Positions 16,049-23,156 of a stretch of 23,156 nt of DNA are shown here, piece by piece. Origin of the DNA: Chrysochromulina tobinii (lineage: Eukaryota > Haptophyta > Prymnesiales > Chrysochromulinaceae); assembly GCA_001275005.1 (NCBI GenBank), contig JWZX01002056.1, positions 1 through 23,156 on the forward strand, written 5' to 3'. A program made the translations under genes and the position numbers. Under the pieces are notes generated by a model. It saw only the letters and a list, made by a program, of their open reading frames with translations, did not search any database and was not told the DNA's origin. Position 1 is the stretch's first letter; the number at the start of each line of letters is the position of its first letter.

Positions 16049-16993
16049 CTAGGCGTGTTTCACACGCAATGAGAATATATTTTCGGCCGGTTCCCATTTT
16101 GTTGCAAGCATGGCATCTGCGAGCTCACCCACATCGGGGATGTAGACTGCGCCTCTCGGCAGCGTGAAGCTGGTGCTGTGCACATGTTGGCAGGCGGCAA
16201 TTTCCTTGTGGTGGTCACAGAAAGATGCACGGCCGGAAAAGAAGCTGTAGTAGTGCCGTTGAGAAAAGATCGAGCTGAACGTTTCCAGCCCAAATGCTCG
16301 GGAGACGTTGGCTTGCGCCCATTTACTGGGCGTCAGCTCCCAAAGCACGACGTTGATGGCCCCGCGCTTGAACAGTGGAATTGCGGATGCGAGCACACGC
16401 ACCTCGTGTCCCTCCGTGTCAATCTTGAGCATCATGATATCGCTACCATCTTCGCTCGCCCAACGCAGAACCTCAGTGAGAGGAGCAGCACGGGCGTGCG
16501 TCGTCGTAGCATGATCCGTGTCGCTCCAGCTTCCCACGTGTCGACGAACTTCACTCCTGGAGCCCACTTTGAAATATGGCGAGCACATATGGGTAGGCAC
16601 GCGAAAAGTGAAGTACGCGTCAGACACTCCACTGTGAAACACCGCCAAGCGTGACGGCTGAAAGTAATTATCCGCGGCTGAGCCTCTGGTGTCTTGCACG
16701 CATGTTGGCAATGGGTCTGCAGCAATACAGCGGTGCCCGAGCGAGGCCATGATCAGAGAGTAAAGGCCGCAATTTGAGCCAACGTCGACAAAGAGGCCGG
16801 CACCGTGGTCTAATCGGTGCCTCAACGCCAGCTGAATGGCCACACGCACATCATCCTGCTCATACTTGAGAGTGTTGCGTGGGTTGCAGTGAGCCGCTCG
16901 AATGGTGAACCACCAGTTGGGTGGCAAGCCAGCGGCGGGAATATCTCTGCTGGTAATATTCACACTCTTCGGAGGCAGAGACGTTGAGTGCAT
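16049..16993 (-). CDS. FkbM-family SAM-dependent methyltransferase
   Basis: Seen: 314 residues from the ATG at 16991-16993 (MHSTSLPPKS); a GTG two codons upstream is not a plausible eukaryotic start. Motif I is FVDVGSNCGLYSLIMASLGH (residues about 68-87), followed by an acidic strand end (AADP), and later MMLKIDTEGHEVRVL (about 187-201), the signature IDTEGHE block of the FkbM (Methyltransf_21) fold. The family transfers methyl groups from S-adenosylmethionine, typically to sugar or polyketide hydroxyls; the substrate here cannot be told. No membrane helix or signal peptide is evident. It appears intronless, and three lines counted by hand gave 50-65% GC, lower than the flanking genes, which suggests a different history, possibly transfer. 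Length is normal for the family. Confidence 0.85.
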   Translation of the reverse strand: MHSTSLPPKSVNITSRDIPAAGLPPNWWFTIRAAHCNPRNTLKYEQDDVRVAIQLALRHRLDHGAGLFVDVGSNCGLYSLIMASLGHRCIAADPLPTCVQDTRGSAADNYFQPSRLAVFHSGVSDAYFTFRVPTHMCSPYFKVGSRSEVRRHVGSWSDTDHATTTHARAAPLTEVLRWASEDGSDIMMLKIDTEGHEVRVLASAIPLFKRGAINVVLWELTPSKWAQANVSRAFGLETFSSIFSQRHYYSFFSGRASFCDHHKEIAACQHVHSTSFTLPRGAVYIPDVGELADAMLATKWEPAENIFSLRVKHA

Positions 16994-17281
16994 GCACACG
17001 CAGTTCGGCCCGCAGCTAGGGACCTAACGACGGCAAGGCCAGCAACCCCGCGCGGTTTCGGCACTCATGACGGAGACCGACCTCGGACGCGCTATTTGTA
17101 CCGGTACGACGCGTACCGGTAGAATAACCGCACAGTGTGTGAATGTGAACGTGTGTGAGTTGATTTCTAACACACGGCACACAACTCCATGTTCAAGATC
17201 GACATCACCGGAACAATGCGCGAAACCGTTGACGCTGTGCCCGAAACTTAGTTGGCGCGAGCGCGACGCACGCCGGCGAAC
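16994..17281. promoter_or_regulatory. Divergent promoter region, FkbM gene (-) and GNAT-SET-Agenet gene (+)
   Basis: These 288 bases separate two divergent start codons. They hold the paired palindromes at 17098-17122 and an AT-richer stretch with GTGTGTGA and TGTGAATGTGAACGTGTG (about 17136-17157). No coding sequence is supported. Confidence 0.5.
17098..17122. promoter_or_regulatory. Twin palindromes TACCGGTA, 15 bases apart
   Basis: TACCGGTA occurs at 17099-17106 and again at 17114-17121. The first is extended to GTACCGGTAC. The two centres are 15 bases apart, about one and a half helical turns. It sits between divergent genes, so it may be a dimer-type transcription factor site. No factor is assigned. 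Confidence 0.5.
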
Positions 17282-19806
17282 ATGAACAATGCCAGTCGTG
17301 AGGCGCGGGCGCGCGCCAACGTGTCGTACGTCGAGCCGGACGAGGACGAATTCCTTGCCCCGAACAAGAGAGCCGCGCCGCCGCAAAAGGACGAGGACGT
17401 CTCGCGCAAGTCGAGCCGCGTCGACCCTCGCAAGACGTCGCCGCTGGACGTGCTGGCATGCGCCGAACGCGTGGTGCCGGGTGGTCCGGGGCTCACCTAC
17501 ACAGTGGGCGGCGCGGAGGCGGGTGGCATCGACGCTGAGCGTGTGCTGCGCGAGGTCGAGATCGACGACGCCGCGCTAAACCTCACTGGGCAGTTTCTGG
17601 TGTGCCGGCGCATCGTGCTATTCCGGAGCGGCCGCGTGGTGGCCGCGGCGGTCTTCGAGCTGCACGCGACCGCCAACGTGCTCGAGATCCCCATCTTCGC
17701 CTCGTCACGCGCCCACCGCCAGCAGGGTAACGGCTCCGTGCTGCTCGCGCTGCTCGTCGAGCTCGCCGTGCGCCACCTGAATGCGAAAGTGGTCGTCGTC
17801 TCCGCCACTAATGAGAGCCGGCGCTTCTGGCTGAGCATGGGCCTGCACGTGGCTGCCCACTGCCCGCCGCCCGTCTCCGCCGCGCTCCGCTACCTCAAGG
17901 CGCACGGCTACGTCGCCATGGGCTTCTACTCCTCGACGACGCAGATGGCGAAGGCTTTACCGCCCGCGGTGAGCGAGGCTGGAGAGCTCGTCAAGATGGC
18001 TCTGCAGCGCGCCGCCTCGAAGACGACCAAGTCGCGCGATGGGCTCTCGGCCGCGCGCGTCGCCGACGTCCTTGGCTACACCGACCTCGCCGCCGGCACC
18101 CCCTCCTTTGTCCTCGAGCGCGCGAGCGGGGCGCGTGTGCCCCTCGGGTACGGCGCAGCGGGCGCGCGCCAGAGCGGGGTGCAGCCGTGGCGGCTGCAGG
18201 CCTTCGAGCGGACCGAGGGGGGCGGGGCGGGCGTGGGCGTGAGCGGCTGGGGCGAGCCCGGCTGGGGCGTCCGCTGCTCCACCGCCCTCGAAAAGGGCCA
18301 GGTCGTCGTCGAGGTGACCGGTGAATGGCTCAATGAGGAGGCACACAAGAGCCGCACGGACGTTCGGTTCATGCTCCCTCTCGATGACAAGACAGCGCGG
18401 CGCGAGGGGGTGGCGCCGACCTTCTTGGACCTGCGCGAGGCGGGCTCACTCGCGCGCCTCGTGTCCGTGTGCGTCGAGGCGCCCAACCTCGAGCTCCTCC
18501 TTATCCCCACAGGGGTGGCCGCGCCCATGCCCGCGCCCCTGATGCCCGCGCCCATGCCCGCGCTGCCGCCGCCCGCCGCCTCGACCGAGGGCGCGACGGC
18601 GGAGGCGGCTGAGGGCGATGTGCCCATGACGGATGGCGCGGCGCCGGAGACTGCCTCCTCTTCAGCTGCGGTGATGCATGCGCTCAATGCAGCGCTCGAG
18701 GACGCACCCGTCGTGGCAGCGCCCGCAGCGCTACCGGCACCGGCGCCGGCGCCTCCGATGCCCATGCCAGTGCTTACCACGGCGTCGGCGCCTCCGATGC
18801 TGGTGCGAGCCTACTTGGTGGCACGCCATGACATTCCTCCTATGGTCGAGTTGACGTGGGCGGGGCCGAGTGGCCACACGGCTCGCCAGTCCGTGTCCTC
18901 GGCCAAAGCAGCCGACGCCGCCACCGCCGCCGCAGCCGACGAGACGCCGGACGCCATGGCGGCCGAGCCTGGCAAGCTCGCGTACCTCGCGCGCGCCGCT
19001 GCCTGCGAGGTTCGTCAGCACGAACCCGGCCTCAAGGGGAATGATTGCATGCTGATTGCATGCTGATTGCATGCTGATTGCATTCTGATTGCATGCTGAT
19101 TGCATGCTGATGGCCTCCCTCATCAGGTTCGTCAGCACGAGCCCGGCCTCAAGGGTGCGTATTTCGGCGGGCGCCGCATGACTGGCGTGCGTGGCGACGG
19201 GCTCGTGCGAGTGCAGTATGCGACGCTGTATGAGTCGACGGTCTCCGACGCGGCCCTGGTCGAGTGGATCAAGCCCTTTGATGACGACCACGTATGGCAT
19301 CTGATGGCATCTGATTGTCTCCCTCATCAGCCCTTTGATGACGACCACGTATGGCATCTGATGGCATCTGATTGCCTCCCTCATCAGCCCTTTGATGACG
19401 ACCACGTATGGCATCTGATGGCATCTGATGGCATCTGATTGCCTCCCTCATCAGCCCTTTGATGACGACCACGTATGGCCGGAGCCGCCCGCTGATTGCA
19501 TCTGATGGAAACTGATGGCATCTGATGGCATCTGATTGCCTCCCTCATCAGGTACGGCCGGAGCCGCCCGCGCCGCCGGATGGCTTCCACAGCCGACTGG
19601 TGGTGGATGACGAGGTCGAGGTATGGTACGAGGCGGGCTGGTGGCCAGTGCGCGTGCGCGCGCTCCTGCCCAACGCCCTCGCCATCGAGGTGGGCAGCGA
19701 CGCCTTCGCCGGCCTCTGCCGGCGCGTCAACTTCGCGCACATCCGGCCACGTTGGCGATGGCGCGGCGCCGAGGCGGGATGGCTTCAGCTCACCCACCCC
19801 GCCTGA
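17282..19806 (+). CDS. GNAT + SET-like + tandem Agenet chromatin-type protein (exons 17282-19009, 19127-19291, 19552-19806)
   Basis: Seen: 715 residues when spliced, all junctions phase 0; the ATG at 17282 is the first in frame. Residues about 80-215 form a GNAT-like acetyltransferase fold, with VVAAAVFELHA, the acetyl-CoA loop HRQQGNGSVLLALL, and ATNESRRFWLSMGL. Residues about 310-530 resemble a SET domain: GWGVRCSTALEKGQVVVEVT, SLARLVSVCVEAPNLELLLI, a Pro/Ala insert of about 100 residues, then AYLVARHDIPPMVELTWAG. The NHSC motif and the DYG tyrosine of active SET enzymes are absent, so it may be inactive. The spliced C-terminus gives two Agenet/Tudor-like modules: GLKGAYFGGRR to LVEWIKPFDDDHVRPEPP, and DEVEVWYEAGWWPVRV to FAHIRPRWRW. 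Agenet domains bind histone tails. A nuclear chromatin reader/acetyltransferase is inferred. The domain order recalls plant GNAT chromatin factors, but the fusion is not one I know. Confidence 0.65.
19010..19126 (+). repeat. Repeat-derived intron (introner-like), intron 1 of the GNAT-SET gene
   Basis: This 117-base element starts GTTCGTCAGCACGAACCCGG, then carries about six 11-base CTGATTGCATG units, and ends GGCCTCCCTCATCAG. The exon continues with GTTCGTCAGCACGAGCCCGG. The duplication is 29 bases with one mismatch. Splicing gives ACE-VRQHEPGLKG-AYFGG in phase 0, while read-through hits a stop (LIAC then TGA). Confidence 0.85.
19274..19551 (+). repeat. Tandem array of introner-like units (intron 2 of the GNAT-SET gene)
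   Basis: CCCTTTGATGACGACCAC occurs at 19274, 19331, 19388 and 19455, each followed by GTATGG. The first three are followed by CATCTGATGGCATCTGATT filler and CCTCATCAG, with periods of 57, 57 and 67 bases. The fourth runs into GTATGGCCGGAGCCGCCCG, more filler and CCTCATCAG, then the exon copy GTACGGCCGGAGCCGCCCG at 19552. Removing 19292-19551 restores the Agenet frame (FDDDH-VRPEPP). Smaller introns of 39, 39, 49 and 79 bases are also possible, which would leave 18-base exons encoding PFDDDH. Confidence 0.85.
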
Positions 19807-20416
19807 AGCGCGCCGGGCGGCGTGGCCTGAGGCGCGACTCGATCCGTTGTACTACTGTAGTATGACATGTGAGCGGTGCGCGCGTCGGTTGGACAGTTGT
19901 GCTGCGGGTTGAGTGGGCGTTATGAGTTGAGGTGTGCGTAAGGGACGGTGCAGGGATGTGCTTGTCACGTCGGTGTGGCTGCGTCCGTAGTGCTCGGAGT
20001 GTATTGTGACTGTCGGGGGTCTGTCCGCTGAATTCGACGAGTGTGTGCAGAGTGTCATCTATTCCCCGCTCAGTTTCCGCTCAGTACAAACTACGCATGA
20101 AACTACACACGACAATGCCGCCAAGAATGGTCGAGGACAGGCATTGGACAGGGTCCGGTCCTGAGAACCTGACTGTCGACCCAAGCATGTCGATCTCCCG
20201 TCCACCAAGATCATGGACGTCCTGCAGCAATTGTATGTCATTTCGCACATAGGGCCGCTGGATGCCTGGGGCACGGGGGAGTGTGCTCCCCAAGGAGACG
20301 GCGTACGACCCGCCCATGTGGGCAGTTCTTAGAAGGTGTGCAAACTTACCCGATTCGCTTCAAATTCCGCGGCCACGTGGATGAGCGCGCGCCGATCGAC
20401 GATCGACGCGAGAGTA
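19807..20416. other. Intergenic region upstream of lysyl-tRNA synthetase
   Basis: About 610 bases with lower GC and no supported gene. It should contain the 3' UTR of the GNAT-SET gene and the promoter/5' UTR of the synthetase gene. A short near-palindrome TACTACTGTAGTA lies around 19850-19862. Nothing else is recognisable. Confidence 0.5.
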
Positions 20417-22204
20417 ATGTCGGAACCAGCAGCGGATCGTCGTCAGGCTGCGCGGTCGGATGAAGAGCTGGCGACGTTTGTCGGGCTCAGCGTTGAGGAA
20501 TTCAAGGCGCTCTCCAAGAATGAGCAGAAGACGCGGGTGAAGAATGTGGAGAAGGCGGCGGCGGCGGCTGCCAAGGAGGCGGAGAAGAAGGCGGCGGCTG
20601 AGACCGGGCCGGCGAAGCCCAAGAAGGAGGAGGGCCCCGCGTTCGAGGAGGAGGAGGAGGATATCGACCCGAGCAAGTATTTTGACAACCGGCTCAGCTG
20701 GGTCAACGGCATCAAGAGCAGTGGCGCCAACCCATACCCGCACAAGTTCGTCACGACGATGGGTCTGCCGCAGTACCACGCGGCGTACGCCGAGTCGATC
20801 CAGCCGGGCGCGTTCGCGGAGGCGACGGAGAGCGTCGCAGGACGCATCATGAGCAAGCGCTCTGGCGGCAAAGGCCTCGTCTTCTACGACATCCATGGCG
20901 ACGGCTTCAAAATCCAGCTCTTCTGCTCGCACGCCAACTTTACAGAGTTCCCGGGTGATGCGGGGCTGCCTGGCTTCATGAAGCTGATGAACGAGGCGAA
21001 GCGCGGCGATGTGGTGGGTGTGTCCGGCAAGCCCGGCAAGACCAAGCGCGGCGAGCTCTCCATCTTCCCCACCACGCTCATCATCCTCACGCCGTGCCTG
21101 CACATGATCCCCAAGGCGCAGAATACGCTGGCGACCGAGACGCGCTACCGGCAGCGCTACCTCGACCTGATCATGAACCGGCCGGTGCGCGACATCTTCT
21201 GCACGCGCGCCAAGATCATCGCCTTCGTGCGCCGCTTCCTCGACATGCACGGCTTCCTCGAGGTCGAGACGCCCTTGATGAACATGATCCCCGGCGGCGC
21301 GACGGCGAAGCCGTTCATCACGCACCACAACGACCTGAACCGCGACCTGTACATGCGCATCGCGCCCGAGCTGTTCCTCAAGATGCTCGTGGTAGGCGGG
21401 CTCGACCGCGTCTACGAGATCGGGCGCCTCTTCCGCAACGAAGGGATGGACGCGACTCATAATCCCGAGTTCACGACGTGCGAGTTCTACTGGGCCTACG
21501 CCGACTACAACGACCTCATGTCGTTCACCGAGACACTGCTGAGCGAGATGGTGCGCAACATCTGCGGCTCGTTCAAGGTCAAGCATCACCCGAAGGACGA
21601 GGAGGGTAACCCACTGCCCGAGATCGAGATCGACTTCACGCCGCCCTTTAGGAAGGTCTCGCTCGTGGCCGGCCTCGAGGAGGCCCTCAAGGTCAAATTC
21701 CCCGCGGATCTCGCCTCGGACGAGACGAACGAGATGCTCAAACAGATCTGCAAGGAGCACAAGATCGAGTGCAAGCCGCCGCACACGACCTACCGGCTGC
21801 TCGACAAGCTCGTCGGCGAGTTCCTCGAGTCGACGTGCAAGGACCCGTGCTTCATCATGGATCACCCGGTGCTCATGTCGCCCCTCGCCAAGGTGCACCG
21901 CTCGAACCCCTGCCTGACCGAGCGCTTCGAGCTCTTCATCAACTACAAGGAGGTGTGCAACTCGTACACGGAGCTCAACGACCCCGTCGAGCAGCGCGCG
22001 CGCTTCATGATGCAGGCCAAGGACAAGGCGGCGGGTGACGACGAGTCCATGTTCTTCGATGAGGACTTTTGCAAGGCGCTCGAGTATGGCTTGCCACCCA
22101 CCGCGGGCTGGGGCTTGGGCATAGACCGGCTCACCATGCTGCTCACGGACACCACCTCGATCCGCGAGGTGCTCCTCTTCCCGGCGATGAAGCCCGAGAA
22201 CTAA
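20417..22204 (+). CDS. KARS: Lysyl-tRNA synthetase, cytosolic type (class II)
   Basis: Seen: 595 residues from the ATG at 20417 (MSEPAADRR), close to the usual eukaryotic length. Order: a Lys/Ala/Glu-rich helical N-terminal extension (residues about 35-80) typical of eukaryotic enzymes, then [11 protein letters not shown], an OB-fold anticodon-binding domain (about 110-220), [10 protein letters not shown], motif 1 region ([18 protein letters not shown]), motif 2 ([20 protein letters not shown], about residue 332), and motif 3 ([16 protein letters not shown], about 563). It ligates lysine to tRNA-Lys using ATP. The gene is intronless. A second in-frame ATG at 20381 would add [12 protein letters not shown], an arginine-rich start that could alter targeting; I chose 20417 because the protein then begins like other cytosolic enzymes. 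Confidence 0.95.
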   Translation: MSEPAADRRQAARSDEELATFVGLSVEEFKALSKNEQKTRVKNVEKAAAAAAKEAEKKAAAETGPAKPKKEEGPAFEEEEEDIDPSKYFDNRLSWVNGIKSSGANPYPHKFVTTMGLPQYHAAYAESIQPGAFAEATESVAGRIMSKRSGGKGLVFYDIHGDGFKIQLFCSHANFTEFPGDAGLPGFMKLMNEAKRGDVVGVSGKPGKTKRGELSIFPTTLIILTPCLHMIPKAQNTLATETRYRQRYLDLIMNRPVRDIFCTRAKIIAFVRRFLDMHGFLEVETPLMNMIPGGATAKPFITHHNDLNRDLYMRIAPELFLKMLVVGGLDRVYEIGRLFRNEGMDATHNPEFTTCEFYWAYADYNDLMSFTETLLSEMVRNICGSFKVKHHPKDEEGNPLPEIEIDFTPPFRKVSLVAGLEEALKVKFPADLASDETNEMLKQICKEHKIECKPPHTTYRLLDKLVGEFLESTCKDPCFIMDHPVLMSPLAKVHRSNPCLTERFELFINYKEVCNSYTELNDPVEQRARFMMQAKDKAAGDDESMFFDEDFCKALEYGLPPTAGWGLGIDRLTMLLTDTTSIREVLLFPAMKPEN

Positions 22205-22706
22205 AGCTCAACCTACGGCCGAGGCGGATCCGTCATCGACGACAGCACCAGCGGAAGCCCCCGCGGAGGGAGCCTAGTCGACTCAAGAGGAACTGGCAGG
22301 GGCACAGGCGCTCCCGCGCGCGGTCGGCGAGATGGCAAGGGCGCCGGCGTCCATCGTAGCGCCGCACAGGCATGCGCACAGGCACATGAGGGACGTGGCG
22401 GCGGCGGTGGCGCGCGTTTCCTGAAAGGTTATATACGGGTTGCGGCTGTTGTGTTGGTCGTCTGCATGGCTTGCGGCATGGCACGTCTGGGCCATTGAAG
22501 GAGGTTTTGGACCCGTCGAATCGGGACGCGCCCAAGAAAAAGCGCCGTCTTGGGCTCGTCGGCTTGCGGCATTCGCACGCGCCCAAGTTCCGCGAACTGC
22601 AGCTCCGACATCAACACGGCACCCATTGTCATCTGGAATGCTAGGTTCGCCGATCGCATCGCCAAGCACGATCTACAGTCAACCGCTCGCGCGTCGCCTA
22701 GCTACA
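22205..22706. other. Region between lysyl-tRNA synthetase and the Cys-rich gene
   Basis: About 500 bases. It holds the synthetase 3' UTR and probably the promoter or first intron of the downstream gene. TTATATACGG (about 22427-22436) is TATA-like, 270 bases before the Cys-rich coding part. An inverted repeat CCCAAGA / TCTTGGG lies at 22531-22554. A short open stretch (about 22490-22640, containing APKKKRRLG) is not convincing as an exon. Confidence 0.4.
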
Positions 22707-23156
22707 GCGGAGAGCGCGCAGTGCACCCTCTCGTGCACTCGGCACGACTATCCGAGGGTGGGCACGACCAGCTCGTTTGAGTGCGCGCACGTGCTGCAGT
22801 TCATGACGTGCTCCGAGGTCCAGAGCACGCTCGGCTGCTACTGCGAGGGCTGCTCCGACGCTCACGGCGAGACCTGCGTGCTGCTGTCTCCGCCGCCGCC
22901 GGCGGCGCCGCCGCCGTTTGCGCCGCCGCCTGCGACGCCAGCGTGCGACGTGCTATGCCATACGACCAAGTGCTTGGTCTTCTTCGAGGCCGGGCTGACC
23001 TGCTCGCAGACGGACGCTCTAGGCTGCGACTGCTCGGGCTGCTGCGTGCTGCTGCCGCCCAAGCATCCGCCGCCGCCCATCGCGCCGCCGCCGCCGCCGC
23101 CGCCGCCGCCGTACGCGCCGCCGCCGCCCTCGCCGCCGCCCTCGCTGCCCTCGCCC
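22707..23156 (+). CDS. Cys-rich repeat / polyproline protein, partial at both ends
   Basis: Seen: an open frame (codons starting at multiples of 3) from an acceptor-like GCTACAG at about 22706 to the window end without a stop. It contains two related Cys-rich units, CTLSC ... FMTCSEVQSTLGCYCEGC and CDVLC ... LTCSQTDALGCDCSGCC, separated by Pro/Ala-rich linkers and ending in a long PPPP/SPPP tract. The shared pattern is C-x3-C ... TCS-x-4/5-LGC-x-C-x-GC. Such units with proline linkers look extracellular or cell-surface, with disulfides and possibly hydroxyproline glycosylation; that is inferred. The start and N-terminus are unknown, and no signal peptide is visible in this fragment. I do not recognise the family by name. 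Confidence 0.6.

Noticed and set aside
19274-19551. CRISPR-like array
   Set aside because: The repeats are copies of host exon sequence, the spacers are near-identical filler rather than unique, and the host is a eukaryote.
1835-19551. Classical DNA transposon interpretation of the filler elements
   Set aside because: No terminal inverted repeats and no fixed target-site duplication length are visible; the borders are duplications of variable length instead.
20360-21898. Minus-strand frame of about 512 residues opposite the lysyl-tRNA synthetase
   Set aside because: The plus strand carries all class II synthetase motifs; the minus reading is a codon-bias shadow rich in Leu/Val/Arg.

Overview
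The window reads as nuclear DNA of a GC-rich unicellular eukaryote, most likely an alga; a haptophyte is my best guess but remains an inference. The support is spliceosomal GT-AG introns, a eukaryotic cytosolic-type lysyl-tRNA synthetase, CAP-Gly, IQ, EF-hand and Agenet modules, and very long Ala/Pro-rich low-complexity proteins on both strands. No operons, Shine-Dalgarno sites, tRNAs, rRNAs or CRISPR arrays were seen.

Layout: (1) 83-615 (+), tail of an ankyrin-repeat gene with one ordinary intron. (2) 1046-2057 (+), a HET-like (SHRWE-type) signalling protein with one repeat-derived intron; it may belong to the ankyrin gene. (3) 10761-2606 (-), one very large gene (about 2,660 residues when spliced) with an Ala-rich N-terminal half, a CAP-Gly domain, several IQ motifs and C-terminal coiled coils, made of three exons joined across two repeat-derived introns. 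(4) 10986-12965 (+), a divergently transcribed membrane/IQ/proline-rich protein. (5) 13862-15784 (+), a four-EF-hand calcium sensor whose first exon is missing or upstream. (6) 16993-16049 (-), an FkbM-type methyltransferase in a lower-GC island. (7) 17282-19806 (+), a GNAT + SET-like + tandem Agenet chromatin-type protein split by repeat-derived introns. (8) 20417-22204 (+), intronless lysyl-tRNA synthetase. (9) 22707 to the window end (+), a Cys-rich/polyproline protein.

The most striking signal is not a gene. It is a family of small intron-like elements. Each has a CTGAT-rich filler (CTGATGGCAT / CTGATTGCAT units), ends in CCTCATCAG, and is flanked by direct duplications of 14 to 40 bases of the host exon. 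Five loci on both strands, in three unrelated genes, keep phase-0 reading frame exactly when spliced at the duplicated AG|GT. One locus has expanded into a tandem array of four duplications (19274-19551). A sixth relative sits in antisense orientation, in frame, inside the EF-hand gene (15239-15311). This looks like recent or ongoing intron creation by segmental duplication with a reused filler, a possible new introner family.

Functional themes are cytoskeleton/calcium (CAP-Gly, IQ, EF-hand, proline-rich) and chromatin (GNAT-SET-Agenet). Neighbouring genes are not evidently co-functional beyond shared divergent promoters at 10762-10985 and 16994-17281.
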